Positions 11,322 through 22,140 of a stretch of DNA of 64,000 bases are shown one piece after another (positions within the stretch are counted from its first letter, which is position 1; every line of letters begins with the position of its first letter). Both the position numbers and the translations under genes were made by a program. The notes beneath the pieces are model-generated. The model searched no databases and was not told where the DNA came from. It was given only the letters and a program-made list of their open reading frames with translations. Source of the DNA: Campanula takesimana (Eukaryota > Streptophyta > Magnoliopsida > Asterales > Campanulaceae); contig JAOWBW010000112.1 in the NCBI GenBank assembly GCA_026119855.1, positions 682,001 through 746,000 of the forward strand, given 5' to 3'.

Positions 11322-11567
11322 CTCCCTCCGTCCCAAAAAAGCTTTCACCCTTTTTGAAAAGCACGGGAATTAATAAAATGTGTAAGAAAAGTGGGTGGTG
11401 TGAGAGGGAAGGAGAGAGAAAGTGGGGTAGAGAATATTAAATTGATAGTTGTTGTGAGTGGAGAGGAGAGAGAAGCAGTGGGAATCTTTTCCATTTTGGG
11501 AAAGTGAGACTTACCAATGGAACACCCAAAAGGGAAATGTGTGCAAGGTGTTTTGGGACGGAGAGAG
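11322..11567. mobile_element. Stowaway-type MITE
   Basis: CTCCCTCCGTCCCAAAAAAG after TA; right end TTTTGGGACGGAGAGAG before TA. 246 bp. Confidence 0.8.
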
Positions 11568-11876
11568 TAATTGCTATCACTATTATTAATGTGGTCATTG
11601 GTCATCGTGATTGTGATTTATGATTGCTGATTATAAATAAATTCAATCCTAGTAGCTGGGATTGTTATCAAACCCTCATAATCCTTCTGCCAATTCATAC
11701 CGCAGGTCGGCAACAAGTACCACGCGAGTTATCTATTGCATGCTACCATGGCGGGCCCTACCTTGTAGGTTAAGGGATTGCGGGACTAGTTCGTTATTAT
11801 TTATTTTTTTTTACTAATGCAATTTTTGTAAATTTTAAATTAGTGTTACTGTAATAACAATGTAACCAATGATTCA

Positions 11877-11990
11877 CTTGGATACATCATTGGATACATT
11901 ACCTGACTTCATTGGATACATTATTTGGATACATTAGGTAAAAACTAATGTATCCAATGTGCACTTGGATACATCATTGGATACATTAAG
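11877..11990. repeat. Short array of GGATACAT words
   Basis: The 8-mer GGATACAT occurs repeatedly, mostly as GGATACATCATTGGATACAT and GGATACATTA, with one inverted ATGTATCC. Isolated relatives continue to about 12300. It could be the subterminal zone of a transposon, but I cannot fix ends. Confidence 0.55.
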
Positions 11991-12028
11991 TTCTCACGGT
12001 TCTCACGATATTTAGGTTCTCATTTGAG

Positions 12029-12031
<3 letters not shown>

Positions 12032-12097
<66 letters not shown>
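12032..12097. repeat. (AT)n microsatellite
   Basis: About 33 uninterrupted AT units. From here to 13115 there is no gene; a (GA)n/(CT)n pair lies at 12628-12683 and (ATT)n near 12830-12850. Confidence 0.9.
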
Positions 12098-12105
<8 letters not shown>

Positions 12106-12824
12106 AAATAGGGTTTTGCTTCAATGAGAAGCATTTAAAATGAACTGTGAGAACCAATCATAACCATTAGATTATATACAAAATTAATGATTCAGATAAT
12201 AGATCCAGTAGATACACTTGGATACCATATGTAAATTTTGAATATTGCACGTGAATACATTAGCTAAATAATTAATTGCTGTATCCAAATGTATCCACTG
12301 TAACTATAATCATTTTGTGTTTAATCCGGTGTTTATGCTTGGTTCTCACTTTAACATTAGAAAAACACTTAAACCGTATTAAGGCCGTTAATTTTGAGAG
12401 GGAGGAGGTAACAAAGATGCATATAAATTTTCCTATTACCGATCTTTATTAACAATTTCCTTATTACCGATCTTTAGTAATTAACTTTAGTTTTTGCAAA
12501 TACGCATTACAATATGAAAAGGGTAACTAACTCAGTTTTCATCTATCGACATTTTGAGTTGACTTTTATTTTTACCATTGCAAATATTGTTCCAATAATC
12601 AACCACAAAGTGGAACTTGCAAGACTGAGAGAGAGAGATGACAGACTAGTTACATGGTGGGTCTGATCTCTCTCTCTCTCTCTTTCATGCATGGACCAGA
12701 GGTACAATTAGTTGGTGTTGGATCTTTAAAGCTGTTTGCTGTTTAGTAACTCTTGCAGGCATCCTGCAATTGTGGTCCTCAATTTTTTTTTTATTTTTTT
12801 TAACATCTCTTACTTGAATAAACA

Positions 12825-12855
<31 letters not shown>

Positions 12856-13115
12856 ATTTATTTTTGAGACGGAGGTAGTAATTAAATATTTATCTCATCA
12901 TTTCTGTAAACAAGTTACATGGGTGTGTTTTTGTTAGCTTTCCTGGTATATTTCTATTTTTAGTCCTTCTCCACATTAGCTAGCTAGATACTATCTTTCT
13001 GGTAATAACTTGCACTGGATTACTATTTTGATATAATTAGTAAGTTTCAAATAATGTACAGCATGTAACAAAAGTTTATTTACATCACATCGATCTCTTC
13101 TGTTCGAAAGTTTTA

Positions 13116-13276
13116 TTTTTTTTTTTTAAATCGGGTGATCTTGAGGTCACGGATTCGTCTTGGAAGCAGCCTCTTACATTTGTGCATGATAAAGTTTGCG
13201 TACATTTTACCCTTGTGGTGGGGATCCTTATAACCTTGATGCGGGGGATGCTTTGTGCATCGGAATGCTTTTTTAT
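13116..13276 (+). mobile_element. tRNA-derived SINE, Au-like, possibly 5'-truncated
   Basis: Contains a B-box-like GGTCACGGATTCGTCTTGG followed by a body (GTTTGCGTACATTTTACCC, GATGCGGGGGATGCTTTGTG) that resembles the plant Au SINE family. It ends in T-rich sequence. The A box is unclear. The recognition is from memory of the family consensus. Confidence 0.6.
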
Positions 13277-13541
13277 ATTCAAGTATTCTTCTTTGTATTT
13301 TCTTTTCTTTAAATGGAATTTAATTTATTACTTAGTGAATTTCTATCTATTATACATAAGTATTTAGTGGTACCTTTTGTGGAATATTTATGTAAAATTT
13401 GTTTAACTACTTTTCCATGGAAAGCAAAAATTTAAAAACAAAAACAAGTATCCTAACCTAACAAGGCAGAAACCCTAGCCACATTGGTGACGTAGAATCA
13501 AATGTTGCCACAATCTATTCTACATGATGCAAATTTAGTAA

Positions 13542-13703
13542 GAATGCGTTTTGGAGGAAACTAGTTCATCTATAAGTTATAAAAAATCTTGTTTTTAACC
13601 CTTGAACCCCAAACCTAAAACCCTAAACCCTAAACTCTATACCCTACAAAAAACATGACTTTTTATAACTTATGGAGAAACTAGTTTCCCCCAAAATTTT
13701 CTC
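13542..13703. mobile_element. 162-bp foldback MITE (Mutator-like TSD) with telomere-like loop
   Basis: Arms of about 50 bp share TGGAGGAAACTAGTT / GGGGGAAACTAGTTT and TATAAGTTATAAAAA. The 9-bp ATTTAGTAA occurs directly outside both ends (13533-13541 and 13704-13712), the duplication length typical of Mutator-like elements. The loop (about 13595-13645) contains AAACCCTAAACCCTAAACT, matching plant telomere repeats. Confidence 0.75.
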
Positions 13704-13838
13704 ATTTAGTAAAGGACCATAAATTGACCTCTCTAATTTATGTTTGTACAAATACAACCACAAGTGGGCTATAGTTTTAATTGATCTGATCTGATGATGT
13801 GAGTCCCATGTACCAAAAATAATCATAGTGTCTTTCTC

Positions 13839-13881
<43 letters not shown>

Positions 13882-14015
13882 TATGGTCCCCTCAAAAGCT
13901 CAGTGAGAGTGAGTATGACTTTAATGGCAAAGAGGGTGTTTGCATGAATGAAAGGTCGTTGTTCTTGTTACTTATTAGGGTTAGAACCTGGTAGATGTTG
14001 ATGATTTTTTTTCTA

Positions 14016-14304
14016 CTCCCCGTCTTAGAGTAAAAGTCTCATTCTCAATATGATAAATGATAAATAGTGTTCTGAATAACTTTTTCCTTACAATGTTTGT
14101 GTTATATATATATATATATATAAACACTTAAATAGCCTACTTTTTACCCACTTACAGTATTATGAATAACGTTTTAGACAATTACAGTATATCTTTACAG
14201 CACTTGAGTGTTTACTCATCATTTCTTTAATAAACGTGTAAAACTAACGTAAAACTTTTACACGTAAATTTTTTTGTAGGACTCTAACTTTAAGACGGAT
14301 GGAG
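14016..14304. mobile_element. Stowaway-like MITE
   Basis: CTCCCCGTCTTAGAGTAAAA after TA; right end CTTTAAGACGGATGGAG before TA. About 289 bp. Between this and the upstream 13704-14015 lie (TG)n(AG)n tracts at about 13839-13880 only. Confidence 0.7.
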
Positions 14305-14626
14305 TATTATGTTTTTATTGAAGTGCATGTTGGGTGTGTGGTACCCACTTAATTAGAATGGTACAATCCATAATGGTGAAGGGGGTACTTCCTTTAAAGC
14401 AAAACCTAGAGATGTGTGTAACTTCACTCTCATGCACTCATCTTACTCTATTGTACATATATATAGAGAGAGAGAGAGATGGAAAATGAAGATATAGACA
14501 ACAGTTGGGGGGCTAAAGAGGAATAAGTGTTAAATAGGTGAAAATAGACTGTATTTGCAGCTAGAGTGACTCAAAATTGATCTTTTAGTTCACAAGAAAA
14601 GGGAAAATATGTATAAATATTACTTA

Positions 14627-14799
14627 CTCCGTCCCAAAATGATCTTCACATTTGACTATTCAAGCTTTTTAAGGATATGAACACTTGCTTCGCTAGCCAT
14701 ATTGTATTTATGTACATTTAAGCCTAAATTGTAGAAATGCGAGGAATTTTTTGGAACAATGAAAAAATTCAAATAAGAAGATCATTTCGACAGATGGAG
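14627..14799. mobile_element. Stowaway-type MITE (same family as 4017-4447)
   Basis: CTCCGTCCCAAAATGATCTT after TA, right end AAGATCATTTCGACAGATGG AG before TA, 173 bp. The interior (CTTGCTTCGCTAGCCAT, TAAGCCTAAATTGTAGAAAT) matches the 4.3-kb copy. From 14800 to 16135 I see no gene, only AT-rich sequence. Confidence 0.78.
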
Positions 14800-16135
14800 T
14801 ATTTGTATACACTTCTTAAACATTTAAATATGCAATTTTAATGTGTATGATTCAAAAAACAGACATTCATTTACGGAGATGATGGAGTTCTACTATAAAT
14901 TGTAATGCAAATCCACAGTTGGCTCACAACTCGAATAAAATTGCCAATCTATGCAACCTACCGGGTCTTAAAATTCAATTAATGCAACGTACTGCTTACT
15001 TCAGGAAATAGACATCGTACTTACTTATTGTGTATCAATTTACGCAATGTACAAAATATTTAACAAATGACGTTATCTTTTCTAACGAAAACTTATATGG
15101 TGGATGCAAAGCTAAACCACATAACAAAACGACTAAAACCTATGAATACTTAATACCCATACCCACTCCCTCCATATTATCTTCCCCAACCCCAGTCCTC
15201 CTCCATTAACCATAGCGGTCCTTCTCCTACTCACCATTTTTTCCGGCGACGGACATATATTTTTCGGTGAATGGGGTTTAAGTTTATCCACCCACCTTTC
15301 AGTTTCCCACCTCCACCCACTTCGCCATTCTCCCCACCATCATCAAACCCTCATTTTCCCCTTAATAACTCCATTCACTGCTAGCTATCAACGAATCGAC
15401 ACATCTCTCATCCAAATCCGACCCTCTGACCTTCGCCCTCCTTCGACCTCCGACCTCGACTTTCATGCCCAGATCTCAAATTTAAGGTTTAAAATCGCAG
15501 ATTGTTTTTTGAATATGAGTATAATTGCAGATTTATGGTTCGAAATTAGAGATTTAGGTGGGTTTGTTTTTCGAATATGAGTATAAAGAGTGGTTTTAAT
15601 GGAGGAATGGGTGATCTTTGCTAGAGTAGCAAGGTGGTGGTCACAAGTAGTGGCTATAGGTGGTTGGTGACGGTGGGTCTGGTGGTGGGGTGGTTGTCTA
15701 ATTGATTTCGATGATGAAGGAAAATCTTGTTAGTTTTCTTAGAGGAGTAAACAAATCTCGTTAATTTCTTAACTAAATTTTACACTTTTACCCCCCAAAA
15801 TATTTGAATTTGTTAACCAAATAATATTTCATACGCCTTGTCATAATTTTGTTAGGAATTTTAACGTCGTTAGTTTTAGTTTTAGTTTTAGTATATTGCA
15901 TTATTAGATAAAAACATAGAAAGTACGTATCCTAATGTCTAAACTAGGAAGTACGTTGCATTAATTGATTAAAATCGATCACTACGTTCCATAAATTGAT
16001 CGTTCGCCAATATTAAATAGGGTCACCTCAAACAGAAACTAAAGAGCTGAGCAGAAGTGAAAAAAAGGGTTAATTTGTGTGTGTGGTCCTTGTAATGCCC
16101 ATACAAATCCACAGTTGGTAAGAGCATATTATGTA

Positions 16136-16372
16136 CTCCCTCTGTCTTTTTAGTCTTTTCACTTTTGGTCAACAGGAGTAAACTTTGACCAATCATTTAA
16201 TATCAATTTAACAATCCTAATGAAATTTTAAAAATTATTATTGATAAATTAAATGATTATTTATCAATTACAATTTTTAGAATTTCATTAGGATGATTAG
16301 ATTGACATTAAATGTTTGGTCAACGTTTATTGCCGTTGACCAAAAGTGAACAGACTAAAAAGGCGGATGGAG
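16136..16372. mobile_element. Stowaway-type MITE
   Basis: CTCCCTCTGTCTTTTTAGTC after TA and GACTAAAAAGGCGGATGGAG before TA. Long inner arms (TTTGGTCAACRGGAGT...) make it almost wholly self-complementary. 237 bp. Confidence 0.82.
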
Positions 16373-16467
16373 TATATTATATTCATTTTTTAGTCAGATC
16401 AGTAAATTTATTTATAACCGGAATAATCAAAAAAATTTCTTCTTCTTCATTTCCACGTTAATAGTTA

Positions 16468-17119
16468 CTCCCTCCGTCTCAAAATAGATGTCGTTTTGAA
16501 GTGTTTCACGTATATTAGTAAAAAATGCCATTAATGCATGTGAAGAAGTCCAAAATACCCCTAAAGTAATTCAACTACCTAAAGTTAAAAGAAAAAATAT
16601 CAAATTATTTTTTTATTAATATAGCGATGGAAAACATCCGTCGTTAAGAAGTAAATGAATAATTGCGCAAATCCGTCGCTATTCCGTCGCTAAATTTTAA
16701 AGAAAAAATATCAATTTTTTTTTAATTAATATAGCGACAGAAAACATCCGTCGCTAAAGTTCCAGAAATAATTTATTATATCCGTCGTTAATCCGTCGGT
16801 AGGTTGTCGGAAAAAATGCGCGCACTTTTTTGGCGCCTTTATTACCACGGATTAGTGTCGGAAAACAGTCTGTCGCTAAATCCGTTGCTAAAACGGTCGG
16901 TAATGTGGTCGTTGACAGCTTATTGCGTATTTGTCGCTATTCCGTCATTTTTAGCGACGGAATAGCATCCGTCGTTAAGTTCCGTCGGTATTTGACAGTT
17001 TTCTTGTAGTGGGTATAATTGGTATAGAACAATAAAAAAAATTTGAAAATAGTGAAACGATAAGTATTTTGAGACAAAAATTAATAACCAAAACGACATC
17101 TAGTTTAAGACGGAGGGAA
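16468..17119. mobile_element. Stowaway-type MITE carrying a CACTA fragment
   Basis: Left end CTCCCTCCGTCTCAAAATAG, right end AGTTTAAGACGGAGGGAA, with ATGTCGTTTTG / AAAACGACAT inside and TA on both sides. The 652-bp length is explained by the insert at about 16620-17011. Confidence 0.75.
16620..17011. mobile_element. One-ended CACTA (En/Spm-type) fragment
   Basis: The right end reads TTTTCTTGTAGTG, the inverse of the canonical CACTACAAGAAAA terminus. Inside are many CACTA-like subterminal words: TCCGTCGCTA, TCCGTCGTTAA, TCCGTCGGTA and the inverse TAGCGACGGA. No CACTACAAG left end is present. A unit of about 115 bp (16577-16690) is partly repeated (16693-16757). Confidence 0.75.
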
Positions 17120-17292
17120 TATTATATTGTTTTTCTCTAATGGTTATGAAATTTTGACATAATAAAAACAAAATAAAAATCAATTACAATAGTGGTGTGT
17201 GTTGGTTAAGGACATAATTAAAGAAGGAACGATAACTATCGGTTTGTTCATCATCTCCCTTTCTCAATAAGTTTATTGGGTGGGAAATAATA

Positions 17293-17460
17293 AAGTTACG
17301 AAAGATGGCTACAAAGTGTGGTATATAAAATGAGGTATTATAATTGTGTTTGTATTTTTAATTGGAGTGTGCTGGATCCACTATCGATGTGGCCAATGAA
17401 ATATTGCCACCACATCTTGTATCCTTCATTTTATAAACTTCTTTTGTAAGCTTAGCATGT
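17293..17460. mobile_element. Small foldback MITE, family shared with 37077-37249 and 60347-60500
   Basis: Arms include TATAAAATGAGGTA and ATCCTTCATTTTATAAACTTC, with a central GTGTGCTGGATCCACTATCG and ATGTGGCCAATGAAATATTGCC. The same layout and words recur in the two other copies. Target duplication not resolved. Confidence 0.6.
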
Positions 17461-18710
17461 CCGTCCTAAAAACAACATTTGCATTGCATCTAAAGAAGGG
17501 ACCATTGTCTTTTAGGTTTTAGGACCTCTCTAATTCCAAACAAGCACTAAATGAAAAACCTAAAATAATTAAAAGCTTAAGCCCCCACCCCCTTCTCTCT
17601 CTCTCTCTCCCTCTCCCTCTTTCACACACACACACACTATGTTCTTATTTTTCCATATGTGGAAGAGATGTGGTCATGATGTTGCACTTTCTTAATGATG
17701 CACAATTTTTTTTTTTAGCTTTATGTGGGTGTGGCACACAACATATGTTTTGTTACTTGCTATGCTTCTTTTCCTTATATATGTGAAGAAGAAATGGCAT
17801 GAGAATGAACCCCTCCCCTGCATGCCTAATTTGCGAGACGAAACCACCCGCATCACTTCTGTGTACCACAGTGTATTTACATTGGCGATCCAACGATTAT
17901 GTATCATTGATAACATCATCATGACATCAACCCTAATAACTCATAAATGTTGAATCTCTAATGATATGCAATGTGATATTCTGAAGTAATACAAGTGATT
18001 TTGTCTCCTAATTTGCTCAGGTCAAACCCCAGGAAAACAAGCACCTAATCAAGACGATCTTATCACTCTCGGAAGCTAGAAATTAACAAATTTTTGGCTG
18101 AATAAAAATGAAAAAGGTTATAAGTGTCACCAAATTCCCGACATTTTTTAATAAGTACGTACAATATTTTCTTACGTTTTTTAGTGAGGGATCCTAATTT
18201 TCAACAATTTTAGATAATTGCCGCTAATTTTTGTCACTTTTTCTCAAGTTACACTGATATTATGTGAATTGCCAAATGAGAAGATTATTTTAAGATAGGG
18301 GGGGGGGTGGGGGGTGGGGAGTGGTTTTAGAATCAGATGTGATATAATGTGAATACAAGAAAAGGCCAAATATATTTACATATAATGATAAAAATGGGAT
18401 GTTAAATATGAATATATTGAGAGCCCACCATATATTTTCTCCTTGAAACCACCACATCATTACACATGCCAACATGCATTGGGGCTAACTCTTGACCATG
18501 ATGTTCTGTGTCAATCAGTTTCTCTTTGGGTTTGAACTCTTTATATATAAGCTTGATGGGTATGAATGATATCATTCTTGTCTGGAACTCAAAGCTTGGA
18601 CCACTACTACCTTCTTTTCAGATCTTCCATTAACAATTTGGGAGGCATCCTAATAATTGCTGAATATTAATTTGTGTATATGTAACTATATGCATATATA
18701 TATTTATGTA
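17461..18710. other. Intergenic, no gene seen
   Basis: Low-complexity CT-rich sequence at 17594-17640 and a G-run at 18299-18319. An open frame at 17723-17953 and its minus-strand shadow show no recognisable family. Confidence 0.45.
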
Positions 18711-18948
18711 CGACCTCTGTCCCTAAATGAGTGTACAAATTTCATTTTAAGGGACACTGAAATTCTCAACCTTTTGTACAATTTGGTTGCAAAGATTCAT
18801 ATATAAATTCTCAACTCTTTATTAAAGAGACCGGTGTAAAAAAAAATCGAAAAAAAAAACATTTAGGGACAAAGTTATGTTAAAAAAAGACACTCATTTT
18901 GGGACAAAAATTTCTTGAAAATTGACCCTCATTTAGAAACAGAGGGAG
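18711..18948. mobile_element. Stowaway-like MITE
   Basis: CGACCTCTGTCCCTAAATGA after TA; right end TCATTTAGAAACAGAGGGAG before TA. 238 bp. Related in sequence to 52644-52913. Confidence 0.7.
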
Positions 18949-18984
18949 TATAATTTTTTTATTCATTTAGGAAGTGAGACTTAT

Positions 18985-19140
18985 TAGCCAAAGAGCTTTT
19001 GCTCAAGCGGCATCCGATATTCCTTTCTAAACGAGAGATCAGGGGTTCGAACTCCACCAACTGCGATTTCTATAGCACTTTGAAGTGCACACTCTTGTAA
19101 TAAATACGTCCTTCAATTTTTTTTTTAAAAAAAAAAAAAA
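18985..19140 (+). mobile_element. tRNA-derived SINE with poly(A) tail
   Basis: An A-box-like TTGCTCAAGCGG and a perfect B box GGTTCGAACTCC lie about 35 bp apart, followed by a short unrelated body, a T/A-rich tail and A14. ACTTAT is duplicated at both ends (18979-18984, 19141-19146). Too short and tail-bearing for a functional tRNA gene. Confidence 0.75.
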
Positions 19141-19467
19141 ACTTATCAGTGACACGCACTTTGGATTAGTACCGACCACTACCTTTCATTGAAATGGGAC
19201 GTAGGAAATTTTTGATTTTATGATTTTATGATTTGAGCTAAATTAATTATGGGATCCAATGAAATAAATTGACTGATGCAACAGTTTCAGACACTTCTTT
19301 CTTTCCTGGGTATTGGAACATGGGTTGATTAATGACTTGACAATTGTAGCATGTTTATGTTCATGCAGTTGTTATTAAACAAAAAAAAAAAAGTACTACT
19401 TCTCATACAGTATAACCCCACCAACAGCTGAATAAGAAAAAGATGTAAGTTAAAGTCGGGTATGGAA

Positions 19468-19663
19468 CCGCTGCACCGATGTGAAAGTTACTCAACGTAT
19501 TGTAAAACGTTTTTCTACACAACGTTTTAGTGCACTACACAACGTAAAAACGACCGAAAAAGTGTTAGCTCCTGAAAAACGTTTTACATTTGCAAGTACA
19601 CGTTTTACATTAGGTAGAAAACGTTTTACAAAACGTTGTACAATTTTCACATCGGTGCAGCGG
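19468..19663. mobile_element. 196-bp inverted-repeat element with AACGTTTT words (family unknown)
   Basis: A perfect 19-bp terminal inverted repeat, CCGCTGCACCGATGTGAAA at 19468-19486 and its inverse at 19645-19663. The interior holds five AACGTT palindromes, mostly as AAAACGTTTTAC or CAACGTTTTAG, in both orientations. No coding capacity. I do not recognise the family. Confidence 0.7.
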
Positions 19664-20073
19664 TGCACCTAACGTGTTGGTACATCGGTTCGAAATCCGT
19701 TAAAGTCCACACACTTGTACATATTTTTGGACCATTTAGGTGGACTTGACCCTTTGATAGTAACCATTTATCTTTGGTATAGTTAATGTGGTCCTAAACA
19801 AACTACTCAGATCTCCTTCTCTATGTGCTGATTTTTTATTTTATTTTTCCTTTTGTTCTCACTTCTTCAACATTAGTCTTTCTATTACTAAATCACTATG
19901 TTTTTGTTCACATTTACTTTAGACTTTAGAGGCAAGTAAGTTTTGTTTTTAAATCGGATCAGTAAGAGGTAAAGTGACGGTTAAAATCGACACACAGAAC
20001 AGGAGTTATAACTTCAAAGTCAATTAAGTGTTGAATAAAAAGGCAAGCGAGTAGAAATTGATTCCGAAAAACG

Positions 20074-20118
<45 letters not shown>

Positions 20119-20735
20119 AATAACTTGACATATCAAAATTCTTGACAGATGATAGACAAGTGAGCTTAATGGGGTCAATGAATTTGATGTAATTTGGTTG
20201 AGCCATTTCCATCATTCTAATTAAGGTATTTAAGATGGACAAAGACAAACTTTATATTGAAATATCTATGTAACAAACACATCATTGATTTATAATGGCA
20301 ATATCTCCCTTTCTCTCAAGCAAGATTTTTTGGGGTCCATATTGATATTCCTTGTGTTATCAAACATAAAAATTAAGTTGAACTTAGTCTTTGTTTGAAG
20401 CCTCTTATGAATAATAAAAAGGAAAAGGCTTAACTAATTTACTTTTAATAACGTGAACGTGAATTATGAATAGTATTTTAAACAATTATGTTCATAGCAT
20501 ACTTAAATTATCCGTCCCTTTTTAGTGATTTTTGTTATTTAGACGGCTAATATAAACCTTACTACCTTGTGACGTAGGGAGAGGGAGCATTTATTTATTT
20601 ATTTATTTGAACAAAAATTACATTCTTATCCCTAAGTTATGTTCTTTTAAATATACTTCCACTCTTTTTTTTTTCAAACAAACAACACAAATTTTATTTA
20701 TAATAATAAAGAAGACGGGCGCTCCACAACAACCG
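19664..20735. other. Intergenic, no gene seen
   Basis: AT-rich. A T/A homopolymer tract occupies 20076-20117 and (TTTA)n lies near 20590-20608. Confidence 0.45.
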
Positions 20736-20825
20736 TGTTGGAATTTGGCTCAAGTTCAAGAATGAATCACTATACATTGTCTCATGTGATTTGTGAATAC
20801 TGTGGTTCATGAATGTGATGGTTGG

Positions 20826-21312
20826 TGATGGAACAATTTTATATCCTTGAATGCCACACTCATATTTAGTAAAAGATTGAGGAAGAGATGAAGCGGAAGC
20901 GTTAGGAATATACCTGTTGAATCCATGGTAGATGTTGGTAGGGAGAATTAAGATGAAGAAGAAGATGTAGGAAAATGGATCTTCTAAATGATGAATGCCC
21001 TTTGGTTTTTCAAACACTTCTAGACAATAATGAAGAGAATAATAAGAGAGAAAGTAAAGTAAAAAGTAGTCTTGAAAGGGTTGATGGAAGACCCTTTATA
21101 TAGTAGACTTGGTGGCATTTCATTTAGGGACCACACCTATTCATTTCTTAAGCAATGTTAATTTACCATTTTGCCCATCATAAATAGGTAAATTACATTT
21201 CAGGGATTCTACACATTGACTAGGTTTGACTATACTTTATATTAATATTATAGTCATGATTTTATTAATGGAAGTCTAAATAACTTGTATTGCAAGCCAT
21301 CTTGTTCCAACA
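20826..21312 (-). repeat. 3' LTR of the 20826-26763 Copia element
   Basis: 487 bp, TGATGG...CCAACA, near-identical to 26280-26763 with a 3-bp length difference in a GAAGAA tract. Confidence 0.88.
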
Positions 21313-22140
21313 ATCTCCCACTTGGGTTGCAAACAAGTTCTTCCTTTTAAATCATAAGTATAACATAAATGACAACCCTAATGTGCACTTTGTTGTCATC
21401 TATAACAATCTCGTCCATTAGTCTTTTAAGTATAGGACTAAAGGGGCAGTCGTTCTAATTGATTCGCAACTAAACCCACTATAATCACAAATACAAATCT
21501 AACTAAATGACATAGATCAAAAGTATAGATGTATAGCATGGAATCATAATGAATATATACATATTCTTCCAACTAGTCCAACTTTACCAAATGAGATCAA
21601 AATAATAGAACAATTAATGAAGTACAACACAAAACTCCCACTAAATTAAATGTTATCAAATTGTTACACCCATATGAGCAACATGCTCGTGAAACACTAA
21701 AGATGATAACGTTTCATAAATGGATCCGTTAAATTATGGAGTGTTCTAATAAGTTGTATTTCTCTGTTCATTTTGTACTATTTTCTTTATAACAAGATAC
21801 TTAATGTCTAAATCCATAAACCTTTTGTTAGAGTACGGAACTGCTACCTGATAGTCATATCTTAATTGGTCTTTCGACACTTGTTTTGACAAATCACAGT
21901 CCATTAAAACTTATGTAGCCATGTAATTTTAACAAATATCGGAATACCAAATGATCTCAAGATTATCCGATTAAAAATAGGCATGTAGATCTTTGTGTTT
22001 TGTAAATACTATATAATTATTTTGGCTACTGCTTAATGTTCTTTCTGGATTACTTTGGTATTGACCAAGCATCCCAACATTGAATGCAAGACTTACGCAT
22101 TTATTAAGCTTTCTTACTGCTGATGCAAAGAGAGATATTT

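Noticed and set aside
12628..12700. Possible microRNA hairpin from GA/CT arms
   Set aside because: Pairing is simple-repeat complementarity; I recognised no known mature microRNA sequence.
18990..19065. tRNA gene suggested by a perfect B box
   Set aside because: The arms do not fold as a tRNA, and a poly(A) tail with flanking ACTTAT duplications marks it as a SINE.
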